NCBI GenBank assembly: GCA_910575665.1
Contig: CAJTFB010000012.1
Location: forward strand, 1 to 64,000
Origin: Eubacteriaceae bacterium
GTDB lineage: Bacteria > Bacillota > Clostridia > Lachnospirales > Lachnospiraceae
Length of the DNA stretch: 64,000 bases
Direction: 5' to 3'
Below the pieces are notes generated by a model that worked only from the letters and a program-made list of their open reading frames with translations, searched no databases and was not told the origin of the DNA. The position numbers and the translations under genes were made by a program. Positions within the stretch are counted from its first letter, which is position 1. The number at the start of each line of letters is the position of its first letter. Shown here piece by piece: positions 17,371-26,096 of the stretch.

Positions 17371-17841
17371 TTAGATCAAGCCCCCTTCCCATGGTGCAGG
17401 GCCTTCGCCCCAGCCATATTCTGCGGTTTCAGGATTACCTGTGATCATAGAGATCTGTGTCAGTGGATTGTATTTTTCTGCATATTCTGCCAGAAGATCA
17501 AGACGACGCTGAAGCAGATCCTTAAAAAGGGAAAGGCCGTTTTGACATGTGGGATGGGTATCGAGATAGAGCGTCAGGTCATTGATGGCAAAACTAACGG
17601 TGTTTATCTCATTCATCAGACATTCACGTTCTGAGGCTTTATCCAGAGCAGAGCCGGATTTCAGCGAACTTTTGATATCTTCTGCTTTGAAAAATTCCAG
17701 ATTCAGGCTGGGAAAGACAGTGCCTTCTCTGAGTGCAGTCTCAAGGTCATAGGGTTCACACCATTCCTGCATGGGAACAGACGCCATCGCCAATGTTTCC
17801 GGGCAGGAACAGCAGGTGCTTGCATTACTCATTTGTATCAT
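17371..17841 (-). CDS. Fused spore coat proteins CotJA-CotJB
   Basis: A 156-residue protein that joins two coat proteins encoded separately in most spore formers. Residues about 15-60 match CotJA (LAMASVPMQEW, then YDLETALREGTVFPSLNL). Residues about 72-156 match CotJB (LMNEINTVSFAINDLTLYLD, THPTCQ, and the C-terminal YGWGEGPAPWEGG). A short linker rich in K and S joins them. N-terminal Cys residues (STCCSC) could cross-link in the coat. AGAAGGAGATGA precedes the ATG. Upstream of cotJC with zero spacing. Confidence 0.88.
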   Translation of the reverse strand: MIQMSNASTCCSCPETLAMASVPMQEWCEPYDLETALREGTVFPSLNLEFFKAEDIKSSLKSGSALDKASERECLMNEINTVSFAINDLTLYLDTHPTCQNGLSLFKDLLQRRLDLLAEYAEKYNPLTQISMITGNPETAEYGWGEGPAPWEGGLI

Positions 17842-17997
17842 CTCCTTCTTTTGTATTTTGGGCTCGACAGTGCAAATTTTATCGAACAGTATTATTTTTT
17901 GTAAAAAAGGGAGATAATATACTTCTATTAAATACCTATTTTAATTTTGTTTTTAAATTGCCTGTAATTTCTTACTCGTACAATGTATTAAATTTGG

Positions 17998-18026
17998 TTG
18001 AGCATCAACCTAACATATGGTACAAT
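17998..18026 (+). promoter_or_regulatory. Promoter of the small toxin RNA
   Basis: TTGAGC (17998-18003), 17 bases, TACAAT (18021-18026). Transcription would start near 18033 and give an ~88-base leader that contains a hairpin AGAACT/AGTTCT. Confidence 0.65.
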
Positions 18027-18121
18027 TAATTTGTATAATTGAAAAGAATGCAGGATGCGATTTTCCAAGAACTTTAGTTCTTTTAGATGCTCTCTAGTCT
18101 TACGAAAGAGGGTGATGCCCT

Positions 18122-18202
18122 ATGAGTATAATGGAAGTTCTGACATTATTGCTTGTTTTGTTTGCGGCACTGTCTTACATAGACAATCATAAAAAGAAAT
18201 AG
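18122..18202 (+). CDS. Putative holin-like type I toxin (26 aa)
   Basis: A 26-residue peptide: a single hydrophobic helix (MEVLTLLLVLFAALSYI) followed by a charged DNHKKK tail. This is the form of the small membrane toxins of the TxpA/BsrG/BsrE and 'putative holin-like toxin' group. GAAAGAGGGTG precedes the ATG. The 130 bases after the stop have three perfect hairpins, as expected where a convergent antisense antitoxin RNA overlaps the 3' end. Missed by length-filtered gene callers. Confidence 0.7.
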   Translation: MSIMEVLTLLLVLFAALSYIDNHKKK

Positions 18203-18334
18203 CATCCCAACCGTCCAAAGTTAGATGCTATTCCTATGAATTAATATTCTGTACTGAGGGCAATCGGAGATTCAATTCCGATTACTTCTAAGTAAATTAT
18301 ACACTAGAGCCACTTGATTTTCAAGTGGCTCTTT
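18199..18334 (-). ncRNA. Probable antisense antitoxin RNA region with terminators
   Basis: The region holds ATAGCATC/GATGCTAT (18199-18206, 18224-18231), AATCGGA/TCCGATT (around 18262-18284) and a 12-bp perfect terminator AGAGCCACTTGA/TCAAGTGGCTCT (18306-18332) with a T-run on both sides. In type I systems of this kind the antitoxin is transcribed from the opposite strand and overlaps the toxin mRNA 3' end. The antisense promoter is not fixed, so strand and exact ends are inference. Confidence 0.4.
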
Positions 18335-18368
18335 CAATGCTGGCGTAGAAAATATTGATTCCAAATGG

Positions 18369-18406
18369 TTGACGTTGTAGTCCTTATATGTTAAAATGGT
18401 CTACAA
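18369..18406 (+). promoter_or_regulatory. Promoter and BlaI-type operator
   Basis: TTGACG (18369-18374), 17 bases, TAAAAT (18392-18397). An inverted repeat TTGTAG (18375-18380) and CTACAA (18401-18406) brackets the -10 region, as expected for an autoregulated BlaI/MecI repressor. Confidence 0.65.
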
Positions 18407-18430
18407 GATAGTCCGTTTTGGTCAGAGGAG

Positions 18431-18823
18431 GTGCAATGGATGGAAAAAAATGTTTCAAACAGTGAATGGTATGTATTGGAATGCTTATGGGATAGCGCCC
18501 CTAAAACATTGATGCAGATCGTGGAAGAGTGCAGGGAGAAGGCGGGATGGGCAAAGAGCACAACGGCTACGATGGTAAAAAGGATGGGAGAAAAGGGACT
18601 GATCCGCTATGAGGAAGGCGGAAGGGCAAAATTGTTTTATCCCATGGTGAAACGGGAAAATGTGGCGGTCAGGCAGACGAGAGAGTTTCTGCAGCGGATC
18701 TACCATGGCAGTGTTGGCATTATGATGAACACATTGGCAAAGCAGGATGGTTTGACGGAGAAAGATTTTCAGGAACTGGAGGAGTTTTTGGAACAGTGCC
18801 GTAAGGAAAAAGACGAAACGTAA
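18431..18823 (+). CDS. BlaI/MecI-family transcriptional repressor
   Basis: A 130-residue winged-helix repressor of the Penicillinase_R family: SEWYVLECLWDSAPKTLMQI, then KSTTATMVKRMGEKGLI and a dimerising C-terminal helix pair. Such repressors are cleaved or released when the partner BlaR1-like protease senses cell-wall stress. ATG is preceded by AGAGGAGG (an ATG four codons in is also possible). It heads a co-directional series with the BlaR1-like gene, a membrane protein and a two-component system. Confidence 0.93.
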   Translation: MQWMEKNVSNSEWYVLECLWDSAPKTLMQIVEECREKAGWAKSTTATMVKRMGEKGLIRYEEGGRAKLFYPMVKRENVAVRQTREFLQRIYHGSVGIMMNTLAKQDGLTEKDFQELEEFLEQCRKEKDET

Positions 18824-18868
18824 GACATTTGTCCGGTGGTTATCCGGGGTGATCAGGAGGGGATACAT

Positions 18869-21436
18869 ATGCAGATACCGATTATTTCATCATCTATATT
18901 GATCTGTCTGGTGCTGTTGATCCGGTACTGTTTCCGCAATAAGGTGAGAGCAGTATGGATCTATGGTTTGTGGGGGCTGGTGGCACTCCGGCTTCTGGTA
19001 CCGGTGCAGTTTTTTTCCTTTCCAGCTGGATCAGTGAAGCTGTTCAGCGGAGAGGATGATTTTTCTGTTTACAATTCCGAAGTACTGGAGCCGGGAAAAA
19101 CTTCGGTTTACGATGCTGATGCCGGGGAAGAGACCGAAAGGGATGTAGAACATAAAGTAGAATCAAAGAAGAGGGAAGAGGTTTTCGTTACAGAAGAAAT
19201 AGGTAAAAATGAGGAGCCTGGGATTTATGGCGAAAATGTGCAGGAAGAGGAAAAGAGCCAGATTGGCGATACACAAACCCAAATAACAGATGGGAAGATC
19301 AGAGTCCGGAATATGATGTTTTTGGTCTGGCTTTCGGTGGCAGGTGGGATGTTTGTGCTCTTTCTTGCAGTGAATTTTCATATGAGCCACAGATTAAGGA
19401 TGAACCGGGAAGCTTTGGAAAATAAGGCGCGTCCCCTTGTCTACCTCTCCGGGAGTGTATCGGTTCCCTGCCTATATGGATTTTTCCGTCCAGCTGTTTA
19501 TCTGACAAAGGCGGTGGCAGAACAGAGTGAGGAAGACAAGTCTTACATCATACTGCACGAAGGTATGCATTATAAGCATCTGGACCATATATGGGCAGGA
19601 GCGCGCCTTCTTTTGATCTGCCTTTACTGGTTCCATCCCCTTGTATGGATCGCAGCAAAACTTTCCAGGCAGGATGCAGAATATGCCGCAGATGAAGCTG
19701 TGACAGAAAACATGAGCCAGGAGGAGCGGTTGCGGTATGGAAAAATGATACTTTTTACGATTGGACACGGCAGGTCTGACAGAAAAAGGTTATCACTGGC
19801 CAGCACGGCCTCCAATTCCAGGAAGGAATTGGAGAGGAGGCTGGAAAAAATTGCTGGTAGGAAAAAGAAATCTTTCGTTTCTGCAATTCTATTGATGGTG
19901 ACCGCTTTGGCGGTGACGGCATGTTCCTTTGCCGGAAAACAGGCAGAAACGACAGAGACACCCTCTGATAAGAGAGAAACAGGGACTGTCAGCGGTGGCA
20001 GTTTCAGTGGAAGCAGTGTCAGCGGAAGCGTTATCGGAGACGATACCGTGAAAGGGCCGGATAAAGCGCAGAATCAAAGAGAAGCATTGGATAAAGCTGT
20101 CACAGAGGTGATTAAACAGGATTTTTCCGGGGAAATGGCAACTTCCTCCAGCTGGCAGTACCACGGAGTAAAATATGGGAATATTGTGGAGGCCCATACG
20201 ACGATAGCAAAAACTGAAAAAGAAAATGAGGTTACGGTGTATCTGGCCTATATGGTGGGGGCTTATGGAATCGGCGCGCCAGAAAACAAACCGGAAAAAT
20301 GTTATGAACTTAGAGGCGGTGAAAGGCGTTTTGCAGCTCTTACTTTTGAAAAAGAAGATGGGAAGTATGTATTGAAAGAGTTCTGGACACCGGAAGATGG
20401 AGAGGAATTGAAAAAAGATCTTCAGAAAAAATTTCCGGCTTCCGTCAGTGAAGAAGAGTTGTCTGAATATCGTTATTACCATTATCTTACGTCGGAGTGC
20501 CACAGGCAGGCGCTGGAATTCCTGAAGGCATCTGAGACCGGAGGACAGTCCTCAGATAAGGCGGAGATCTCCAAGCTCAAAGTCTCGGATGTGGAATTTG
20601 TTGAAATCTCTACAGGGAGGGGGCAGACGGTCCGCATTTTCAGCGAAAAAGCCTCCAGTTTTGTAAAAAAACTGGTGTCTGCTTATAACAAAATGAAGCT
20701 GGTTCCTGTTACAAATATCGAAGAAAATGCACTGGATGTAAAACAGTCAGTTACATTAAACTTCTATACCATGGATTCTTCTCATCCAGAGCAGGTGATC
20801 TTTGATGGAAAAAAAATCGGCTGGATTCACGGAGAACCGAAAGCCTGGGTAATGGATGAGCAGTATTTTGATCACAATGGGATCATGGAAAAGGCAGAAA
20901 GCCAGCAGAGACATGAAAGAATAGAAAACGCTGGTTCCAAGAAGGTACAGGATCCCTATGGAGGGCCTTTGAGGCTGGTCAGTGATTATGCAAGTGAGAA
21001 AAAACTGTACAGGAGCTTATTGTCAGACAGTAAGTACATTCCTGTAAGACTGGTGAAGGCGAGGGCAAGGGCGATGAGCAGTGAAAAGGGAATTGGATAT
21101 TATGATGAGTACCAGTCCGAATTGAATCAGTTTATTACGATCAAAAAAACGCATCTTCTGGCGGAGGACCTGGGGATCGCCCTGGACTGGCAGGGGACTG
21201 AAAAGTGGATAGAAGCCAGTGGTGCTGCAGGTGATGTCAGGAAGGCGATCCGAACATTCTGTAAAAGCTATGGGATAACGGAAGAACAGTATAAGGACTT
21301 TGCGCGCCTGCGCCTGCAGTTGACATATTTTGATTATGAACAATATATGGGGATCAGAAATCTGAACGATGCGGAACTGCAGGAGGTCTTCGAGAAAGAG
21401 CTGGAGAAGTATGAGGTACAGGCGGCAGAGTGGTAA
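18869..21436 (+). CDS. BlaR1-like M56 membrane metallopeptidase with long sensor tail
   Basis: An 855-residue membrane sensor-protease. It has N-terminal helices, an acidic loop (about residues 60-145, many E and D), another helix and the zinc-protease core HEGMH (230-234) with the distal AEYAADEA block. After a helix at about residue 345 and the ACSF segment it carries a Ser/Gly-rich linker and ~450 residues of extracytoplasmic domain. I find no penicillin-binding SxxK domain, so the signal may not be a beta-lactam. ATG at 18869 follows AGGAGGGG. Pairs with the BlaI-type repressor upstream. Confidence 0.9.
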   Translation: MQIPIISSSILICLVLLIRYCFRNKVRAVWIYGLWGLVALRLLVPVQFFSFPAGSVKLFSGEDDFSVYNSEVLEPGKTSVYDADAGEETERDVEHKVESKKREEVFVTEEIGKNEEPGIYGENVQEEEKSQIGDTQTQITDGKIRVRNMMFLVWLSVAGGMFVLFLAVNFHMSHRLRMNREALENKARPLVYLSGSVSVPCLYGFFRPAVYLTKAVAEQSEEDKSYIILHEGMHYKHLDHIWAGARLLLICLYWFHPLVWIAAKLSRQDAEYAADEAVTENMSQEERLRYGKMILFTIGHGRSDRKRLSLASTASNSRKELERRLEKIAGRKKKSFVSAILLMVTALAVTACSFAGKQAETTETPSDKRETGTVSGGSFSGSSVSGSVIGDDTVKGPDKAQNQREALDKAVTEVIKQDFSGEMATSSSWQYHGVKYGNIVEAHTTIAKTEKENEVTVYLAYMVGAYGIGAPENKPEKCYELRGGERRFAALTFEKEDGKYVLKEFWTPEDGEELKKDLQKKFPASVSEEELSEYRYYHYLTSECHRQALEFLKASETGGQSSDKAEISKLKVSDVEFVEISTGRGQTVRIFSEKASSFVKKLVSAYNKMKLVPVTNIEENALDVKQSVTLNFYTMDSSHPEQVIFDGKKIGWIHGEPKAWVMDEQYFDHNGIMEKAESQQRHERIENAGSKKVQDPYGGPLRLVSDYASEKKLYRSLLSDSKYIPVRLVKARARAMSSEKGIGYYDEYQSELNQFITIKKTHLLAEDLGIALDWQGTEKWIEASGAAGDVRKAIRTFCKSYGITEEQYKDFARLRLQLTYFDYEQYMGIRNLNDAELQEVFEKELEKYEVQAAEW

Positions 21437-21450
21437 AGGAGGGATTTTCT

Positions 21451-22725
21451 ATGGAAAAATGGCTGGACCGGTTCAAAAAACATCCCTGGCTGTGGCTGAT
21501 CCTGGTGTCTTTTGGGGCTGGTTTTCTGGTTGCGGCTGCCGAGGGAAGTTTTGTGGGAGATACTTATTCTTCTTTTGATTATGCCACTTTTATAATGTGT
21601 GCCATCGTATATGCACTTTTCTTCTTGCTGCCGATTTTTCTGACATTGATTCATGGAGCTGCACTATTCTGCCATCCAGAAGATGCGAGGTGGAAAAGGT
21701 TTCTTATAAAGTGTCAGCGTGTCACTATTGTACTTGGGGGTGTCTATAGTTATCTGGGCTGGATACTCACAGATATCACTGGGGCTGACTGGGATCAGGT
21801 GCTGTACAATACGGAATTACATACCCCCATCTGGAGCGGCGGAAGGACTACGATTCTGGTTCTGACACTGTTGGCAGTGGCAGGTTATGTCATATTGTCC
21901 TCCCTGCCCTTGTCACGGATCCCGCCGCTGGTGATTGTTTTTTCCATGGCAGCTATGTATATCGGGATCTTCATCTGTCTGACCTGGTGTGTGCAGATCA
22001 TGGGAAAAGAAGAGTCCTTTGCTTTGGGGCTGGATGACATGATGTGGGTATTCTGCCTGTTTCCTGTCAATTGTATTATGATTGCCCTGAGGACGGTAAG
22101 AGTTAAGATTCGGGAATGGAATACTCTTGAGAGAAAAGAGGGGTATTCGGGGAATAATATATATTTGGCGGGTTTGGATAAGTTTCTCAGGAAGGCAGAG
22201 AACTGGCCGATCGCGGCGTTTATCGTTATGCTGCCCCTGCTCGGAGTGGCGGTTGGAATACTGGTTTTGTTCGGGCAGCAGCCCGACGCGCTAATTAAGG
22301 CATGGACAGAGACCAGTGACTGGATGTTTTCCCAGAAGACCGCTCATCCTAATCTTCAGCGGGATATGCATTATCTGTGCACTGTTGCGGCAGGCGGGCA
22401 TGAAAAGATAGTAAAACCCCTAAGGATGGGAGAGCGGCACGGACACCGGGTGGTGGTAAACCGGCAGCTCTGTGTTGCCAATGCCTTTGAACAGATCCTG
22501 GAAGAAAAAATGCCGGGAGTTCACCGGAGGGTAAGATATATTTATGATACCTATGGTTTCCCGGTGGCTAAAATGATCCGGAGTCCCCTGGCTGCAGATG
22601 TGGTTTACCTGCTTATGAAACCGATGGAATGGTGCTTTCTGGCTGTCATTTATGCCTGTGATACAAAACCGGAAAACCGCATCGCCCTCCAGTATTTTCC
22701 ACAGGCATGGAGGAAGAAATCTTGA
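21451..22725 (+). CDS. Polytopic membrane protein, DUF6688-like
   Basis: A 424-residue protein with about seven hydrophobic helices in the first 260 residues. The conserved C-terminal segment (MHYLCTVAAGGHEKIVKPLR, RHGHRVVVNRQLCVANAFEQ, GFPVAKMI, YLLMKPMEWCF) matches my recollection of the DUF6688 family, whose function is unknown. AAAGGAGGG lies before the ATG at 21451, 14 bases after the BlaR1-like gene, so it is probably in the same operon. Family name is from memory; the features described are seen. Confidence 0.75.
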   Translation: MEKWLDRFKKHPWLWLILVSFGAGFLVAAAEGSFVGDTYSSFDYATFIMCAIVYALFFLLPIFLTLIHGAALFCHPEDARWKRFLIKCQRVTIVLGGVYSYLGWILTDITGADWDQVLYNTELHTPIWSGGRTTILVLTLLAVAGYVILSSLPLSRIPPLVIVFSMAAMYIGIFICLTWCVQIMGKEESFALGLDDMMWVFCLFPVNCIMIALRTVRVKIREWNTLERKEGYSGNNIYLAGLDKFLRKAENWPIAAFIVMLPLLGVAVGILVLFGQQPDALIKAWTETSDWMFSQKTAHPNLQRDMHYLCTVAAGGHEKIVKPLRMGERHGHRVVVNRQLCVANAFEQILEEKMPGVHRRVRYIYDTYGFPVAKMIRSPLAADVVYLLMKPMEWCFLAVIYACDTKPENRIALQYFPQAWRKKS

Positions 22726-22785
22726 TAAAATCATAAGAAATTATCTGTCCCAGTGTGTTATACTGTAGGAAGAATGGAGGTCGCT

Positions 22786-23478
22786 ATGTCAGAACATATT
22801 TTGATTGTGGATGATGAGAAAGAGATCGCAGATCTTCTGGAAGTATACCTTAAAAATGAAGGGTATCAGGTGCACAAATTCTATCATGGAAAAGGAGCTC
22901 TTGATTGTCTCGAAGATACAAAGATTGATTTGGCACTTTTAGATATCATGCTTCCGGATATTGATGGTTTTACGTTATGTCGGAAAATTCGCGAAAAATG
23001 GTTTTTTCCTGTTATCATGTTGACAGCAAAGTCAGAGGATGGAGATAAGATCATGGGGATTACGCTGGGAGCAGATGATTATATTACGAAACCGTTCAAT
23101 CCGTTGGAGGTGACAGCAAGAGTAAGAGCGCAGCTCAGGCGGGTGAATATGTATAATACCAGGCAAACGGAAGAAGATCCAGATTATTTTAATATTGATG
23201 GACTGGAAGTAAACGGAAAAAATCATGTCTGCCTGTTGTACGGAACCGAGATAGCCCTGACCCCGCTGGAGTTTTCTATCCTTTTCTATCTTTGCCAGCG
23301 GAGAGGAAATGTGGTGAGTGCGGAAGAACTGTTTGAAAAGGTATGGGGAGAACGGTATTTGGACAGTAATAATACTGTCATGACTCATATTGCAAAGCTA
23401 CGGGAGAAATTAAAAGAAAATGCGAGAAAACCTAAATTTATAAAAACTGTCTGGGGAGTTGGATATATAATTGAGTGA
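22786..23478 (+). CDS. OmpR/VanR-type response regulator
   Basis: A 230-residue DNA-binding regulator. The receiver domain (1-120) has the acidic pocket DD (9-10), phosphoacceptor Asp53 in LLDIMLPDIDG and the lysine in YITKPF. The C-terminal winged helix has EIALTPLEFSILFYL and a YLDSNNTVMTHIAKLREK recognition region. GGAGG stands 6 bases before the ATG at 22786. It overlaps the kinase gene by 8 bases. The sequence is closest in style to VanR-like regulators of Clostridia; targets are unknown, but the adjacent cell-wall sensor genes suggest envelope stress. Confidence 0.94.
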   Translation: MSEHILIVDDEKEIADLLEVYLKNEGYQVHKFYHGKGALDCLEDTKIDLALLDIMLPDIDGFTLCRKIREKWFFPVIMLTAKSEDGDKIMGITLGADDYITKPFNPLEVTARVRAQLRRVNMYNTRQTEEDPDYFNIDGLEVNGKNHVCLLYGTEIALTPLEFSILFYLCQRRGNVVSAEELFEKVWGERYLDSNNTVMTHIAKLREKLKENARKPKFIKTVWGVGYIIE

Positions 23479-24592
23479 GCATTATGATAATAATAACAAA
23501 TTAAGAATGGAGCTGACAGAGCAGCTGATGAGACGTTTTTATCTTCAGCTGCTGATTTATGCTATTCTGATGGCTCTATTGTTTGCCATTGCCTATCTAG
23601 TTTGTTCCAGGCGGATCTGGTATGAAAGTGATCCATTTTGGCCTTTGATCCATTTCATTCATGAGCACTGGTTTGGGTGTTTTATGGTCTGTGTCGTTGC
23701 AGGTTTTATACTCTTTTCATTTTGGAGTTTTAGACGGACGGTGTGGCTCATGGAAAATATTCTTGGTGCGGTGAACCGTATCTACCGTGAAAAAGAGGAA
23801 CTGGTGGAACTGCCTCAGGAGCTGCATGAGGTAGAAAAAGAACTGAATCAGGTGATGTTCAATGTGCGTGCTAGCAGGGAAAAGGCGGAAGAGGCAGAGC
23901 AACGGAAAAATGATCTCATTATATATATGGCACATGACCTGAAAACGCCGCTTACTTCGGTTATTGGCTACCTTTCTCTTCTCGAAGAGGAGAAGGATAT
24001 TTCTGGTGAGCTGAAACAAAAATATCTTGGCATTGCGCTGAAGAAGTCACAGCGATTGGAAGAGCTGGTCAACGAGTTTTTTGAGATAACAAGATTTAAT
24101 CTTTCCACCATGACCCTGGAACTGTCCACCGTCAATCTGACTCGCATGCTGGAGCAGATATCTTCTGAATTCATTCCTGTTTTTCAGGAAAAGGATCTTA
24201 CGTATCATCTGGAACTGGATCCAGATCTGAAACTTTTATGTGACATAGACAAGATGGAGCGGGTATTTGATAATCTCTTGAAAAATGCAGTAAATTACAG
24301 CTATAAGGGGACACAGATCCGCATTTTGGCCCACGTGGAGCAACAACAGGGCTCCAACAAAGAAAAACTTCATATACAGATTATCAATCATGGGAAAACG
24401 ATACCAAAGGAAAAGCAGGAGCGGATCTTTGAACAGTTTTTCCGGCTGGAGTCTTCCAGAGGCTCAGGAACCGGTGGAGCAGGTCTTGGCCTTGCCATCG
24501 CCAGGGAGATCATAGAACAGCATGGCGGAGAACTGACCTGTGAAAGCGAGGATGAGCAGATTATCTTCCATATAAGGATGGCATGCGGCTGA
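23471..24592 (+). CDS. VanS-type sensor histidine kinase
   Basis: A 373-residue membrane kinase with two transmembrane helices (about 25-46 and 70-92), a HAMP-like coiled segment, the phosphoacceptor His155 in MAHDLKTPLTSVIGY, and an ATPase domain with FDNLLKNAVNYS and GTGGAGLGLAIA. The start is uncertain: TTG at 23471 overlaps the regulator stop and would be coupled to it; an ATG at 23507 has no good ribosome site. Its stop codon forms the first bases of a 155-bp tandem repeat array, so the gene's 3' end borders a duplicated region. Confidence 0.92.
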   Translation: MSEHYDNNNKLRMELTEQLMRRFYLQLLIYAILMALLFAIAYLVCSRRIWYESDPFWPLIHFIHEHWFGCFMVCVVAGFILFSFWSFRRTVWLMENILGAVNRIYREKEELVELPQELHEVEKELNQVMFNVRASREKAEEAEQRKNDLIIYMAHDLKTPLTSVIGYLSLLEEEKDISGELKQKYLGIALKKSQRLEELVNEFFEITRFNLSTMTLELSTVNLTRMLEQISSEFIPVFQEKDLTYHLELDPDLKLLCDIDKMERVFDNLLKNAVNYSYKGTQIRILAHVEQQQGSNKEKLHIQIINHGKTIPKEKQERIFEQFFRLESSRGSGTGGAGLGLAIAREIIEQHGGELTCESEDEQIIFHIRMACG

Positions 24593-25053
24593 AAGCCGGT
24601 TGCTCCGTGCGCTGCACTCTCGCAACCGCCGTCATCATTCGCATTTCAGGCATTCGCCTTCCATGCTCATTCCGTCGGTGCGCCAAATGTCCGGGTCTGC
24701 GACTATGCAAGCATGTCACATCCCCGGCCGCTTGGCTTTGCTTATGAAAGCCGGTTGCTCCGTGCGCTGCACTCCCGCAACCGCCGTCATCATTCGCATT
24801 TCAGGCATTCGCCTTCCATGCTCATTCTGTCGGCGCGCCAAATGTCCGGGTCTGCGACTATGCAAGCATGTCACATCCCCGGCCGCTTGGCTTTGCTTAT
24901 GAAAGCCGGTTGCTCCGTGCGCTGCACTCCCGCAACCGCCGTCATCATTCGCATTTCAGGCATTCGCCTTCCATGCTCATTCTGTCGGCGCGCCAAATGT
25001 CCGGGTCTGCGACTATGCAAGCATGTCACATCCCCGGCCGCTTGGCTTTGCTT
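24591..25053. repeat. Three tandem copies of a 155-bp GC-rich repeat
   Basis: Units start at 24591, 24746 and 24901, each beginning GAAAGCCGGTTGCTCCGTGC. Copies 2 and 3 are nearly identical; copy 1 differs at a few bases. The array starts inside the kinase stop codon. Open frames across it are an artefact: the unit is not a multiple of three, so each frame shifts between copies and none has a ribosome site. Internal GGTTGC/GCAACC inverted repeats suggest structured RNA. No gene lies in 24593-25156 otherwise. Confidence 0.92.
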
Positions 25054-25156
25054 TCATAAAAATAAGAAAATGTTAAGAATGATATAAGAAAACATTCAGA
25101 TACTATGTACTGCGGGTTAGTATAATAAGGTTAAAATAGTATCTGGAGGGATTTTT

Positions 25157-25846
25157 ATGTCAAAAGTCAATGTACGTTATTATCAAAAAAGAGCACGGAG
25201 AAGAAGATTACTGGTTTCACGAACGATAAAAATAGTTTTTGTCCTAGCAGTGACGATTGGAATGCTTTTATTTTTGAGGCATATGTATCAGACAGAAACG
25301 AAAGTACTGCTTGGCAGAGATGAAAGGGTGACCCAGACGTTAAGTGCTGAGGTTATTCCAGGACAGATTCCAATGTTTTTTCAATATGACAGCCGGTGGA
25401 AAGATGAAAATTATGGAGATGGGACTATGGAATTTAACGGTTGTGGTCCTACCTGCCTGTCAATGGTATTGTGCGGTCTGAATGGAACAGCAGAGTATGA
25501 TCCAGTAACTATAGCGAAATTGGCAGATACAAGAGGTTATTATAAAGCAGGAGCAGGCTCTTCGTGGACATTGATGTCAGAGTTGTCGGAAGAGCTTGAC
25601 CTGAAGGTGCATGAGGTGCGTTTTGATGAAAGTCATATCCGGCAGGAGCTTATGGAGAAGAGACCGATCATCTGTGTGGTGGGACCTGGAGATTTTACAA
25701 CTACGGGACATTTTATCGTATTGTGTGGGCTGGATTCGGATGGGAGAGTGATTGTTCATGATCCCAACAGTGAGGAGAGAAGTCGAAGGACGTGGGAAAT
25801 TGAAGAGCTTATGCCTCAGATAAAAAATTTGTGGTCTTATAGTTGA
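25157..25846 (+). CDS. Membrane-anchored C39-like cysteine peptidase
   Basis: A 229-residue protein with a basic N-terminus (KRARRRRLL) and one membrane anchor (about 24-41), then a C39_2-type papain-like domain outside the cell. Catalytic Cys96 sits in FNGCGPTCLSMVL, the histidine in GHFIVLCGLD and an aspartate in VIVHDPNS. Such peptidases cleave peptides at glycine-containing or cell-wall sites, but the substrate here is unknown. GGAGGGATTTTT lies before the ATG. It stands alone between the tandem repeats and a palindromic repeat region. Confidence 0.85.
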   Translation: MSKVNVRYYQKRARRRRLLVSRTIKIVFVLAVTIGMLLFLRHMYQTETKVLLGRDERVTQTLSAEVIPGQIPMFFQYDSRWKDENYGDGTMEFNGCGPTCLSMVLCGLNGTAEYDPVTIAKLADTRGYYKAGAGSSWTLMSELSEELDLKVHEVRFDESHIRQELMEKRPIICVVGPGDFTTTGHFIVLCGLDSDGRVIVHDPNSEERSRRTWEIEELMPQIKNLWSYS

Positions 25847-25864
25847 GGAACTAACTGGCGATAA

Positions 25865-26089
25865 TTCACTGTTCAGCCAAGAAAGCCAGGTTACGCCTAC
25901 GGCTACATCTCGCTTTGGCTGGGGAACCAATCGAAGAGAGAAATTTCACTGTTCAGCCAGGAAAGCTCGATTTCGCCTGCGGCTGCATCTCGCTTTGGCT
26001 GAGCGCCATATACAAGAGGAGGGGACGGTCTGTTTGCAAGCAAGCTTGCACAGACCGTCCCCTCCTCTTGTGCATGGCTGAACAGTGAA
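25865..26089. repeat. Repeat region with 22-bp perfect palindrome
   Basis: Two direct copies of a ~57-bp sequence beginning TTCACTGTTCAGCCA (25865 and 25945) are closed by the inverted sequence GGCTGAACAGTGAA (26076-26089). Between lies a perfect 22-bp stem: 26012-26033 pairs with 26050-26071, and its loop contains GCAAGC/GCTTGC (26036-26041, 26044-26049). It may end peptidase transcription, or be a small non-coding mobile element. No gene is present in 25847-26213. Confidence 0.8.
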
Positions 26090-26096
26090 AAAGTAC

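Noticed and set aside
17842-17997. Sigma-E promoter for cotJ
   Set aside because: A GTATATT-like -35 is present but no matching -10 lies at the right distance.
24591-25053. CRISPR array
   Set aside because: Units are contiguous 155-bp copies with no short repeat/variable spacer pattern, and no cas genes are near.
24600-25087. Several plus-strand open frames of 60-124 codons
   Set aside because: They lie wholly in the 155-bp tandem repeats, change frame between copies, and have no ribosome sites.
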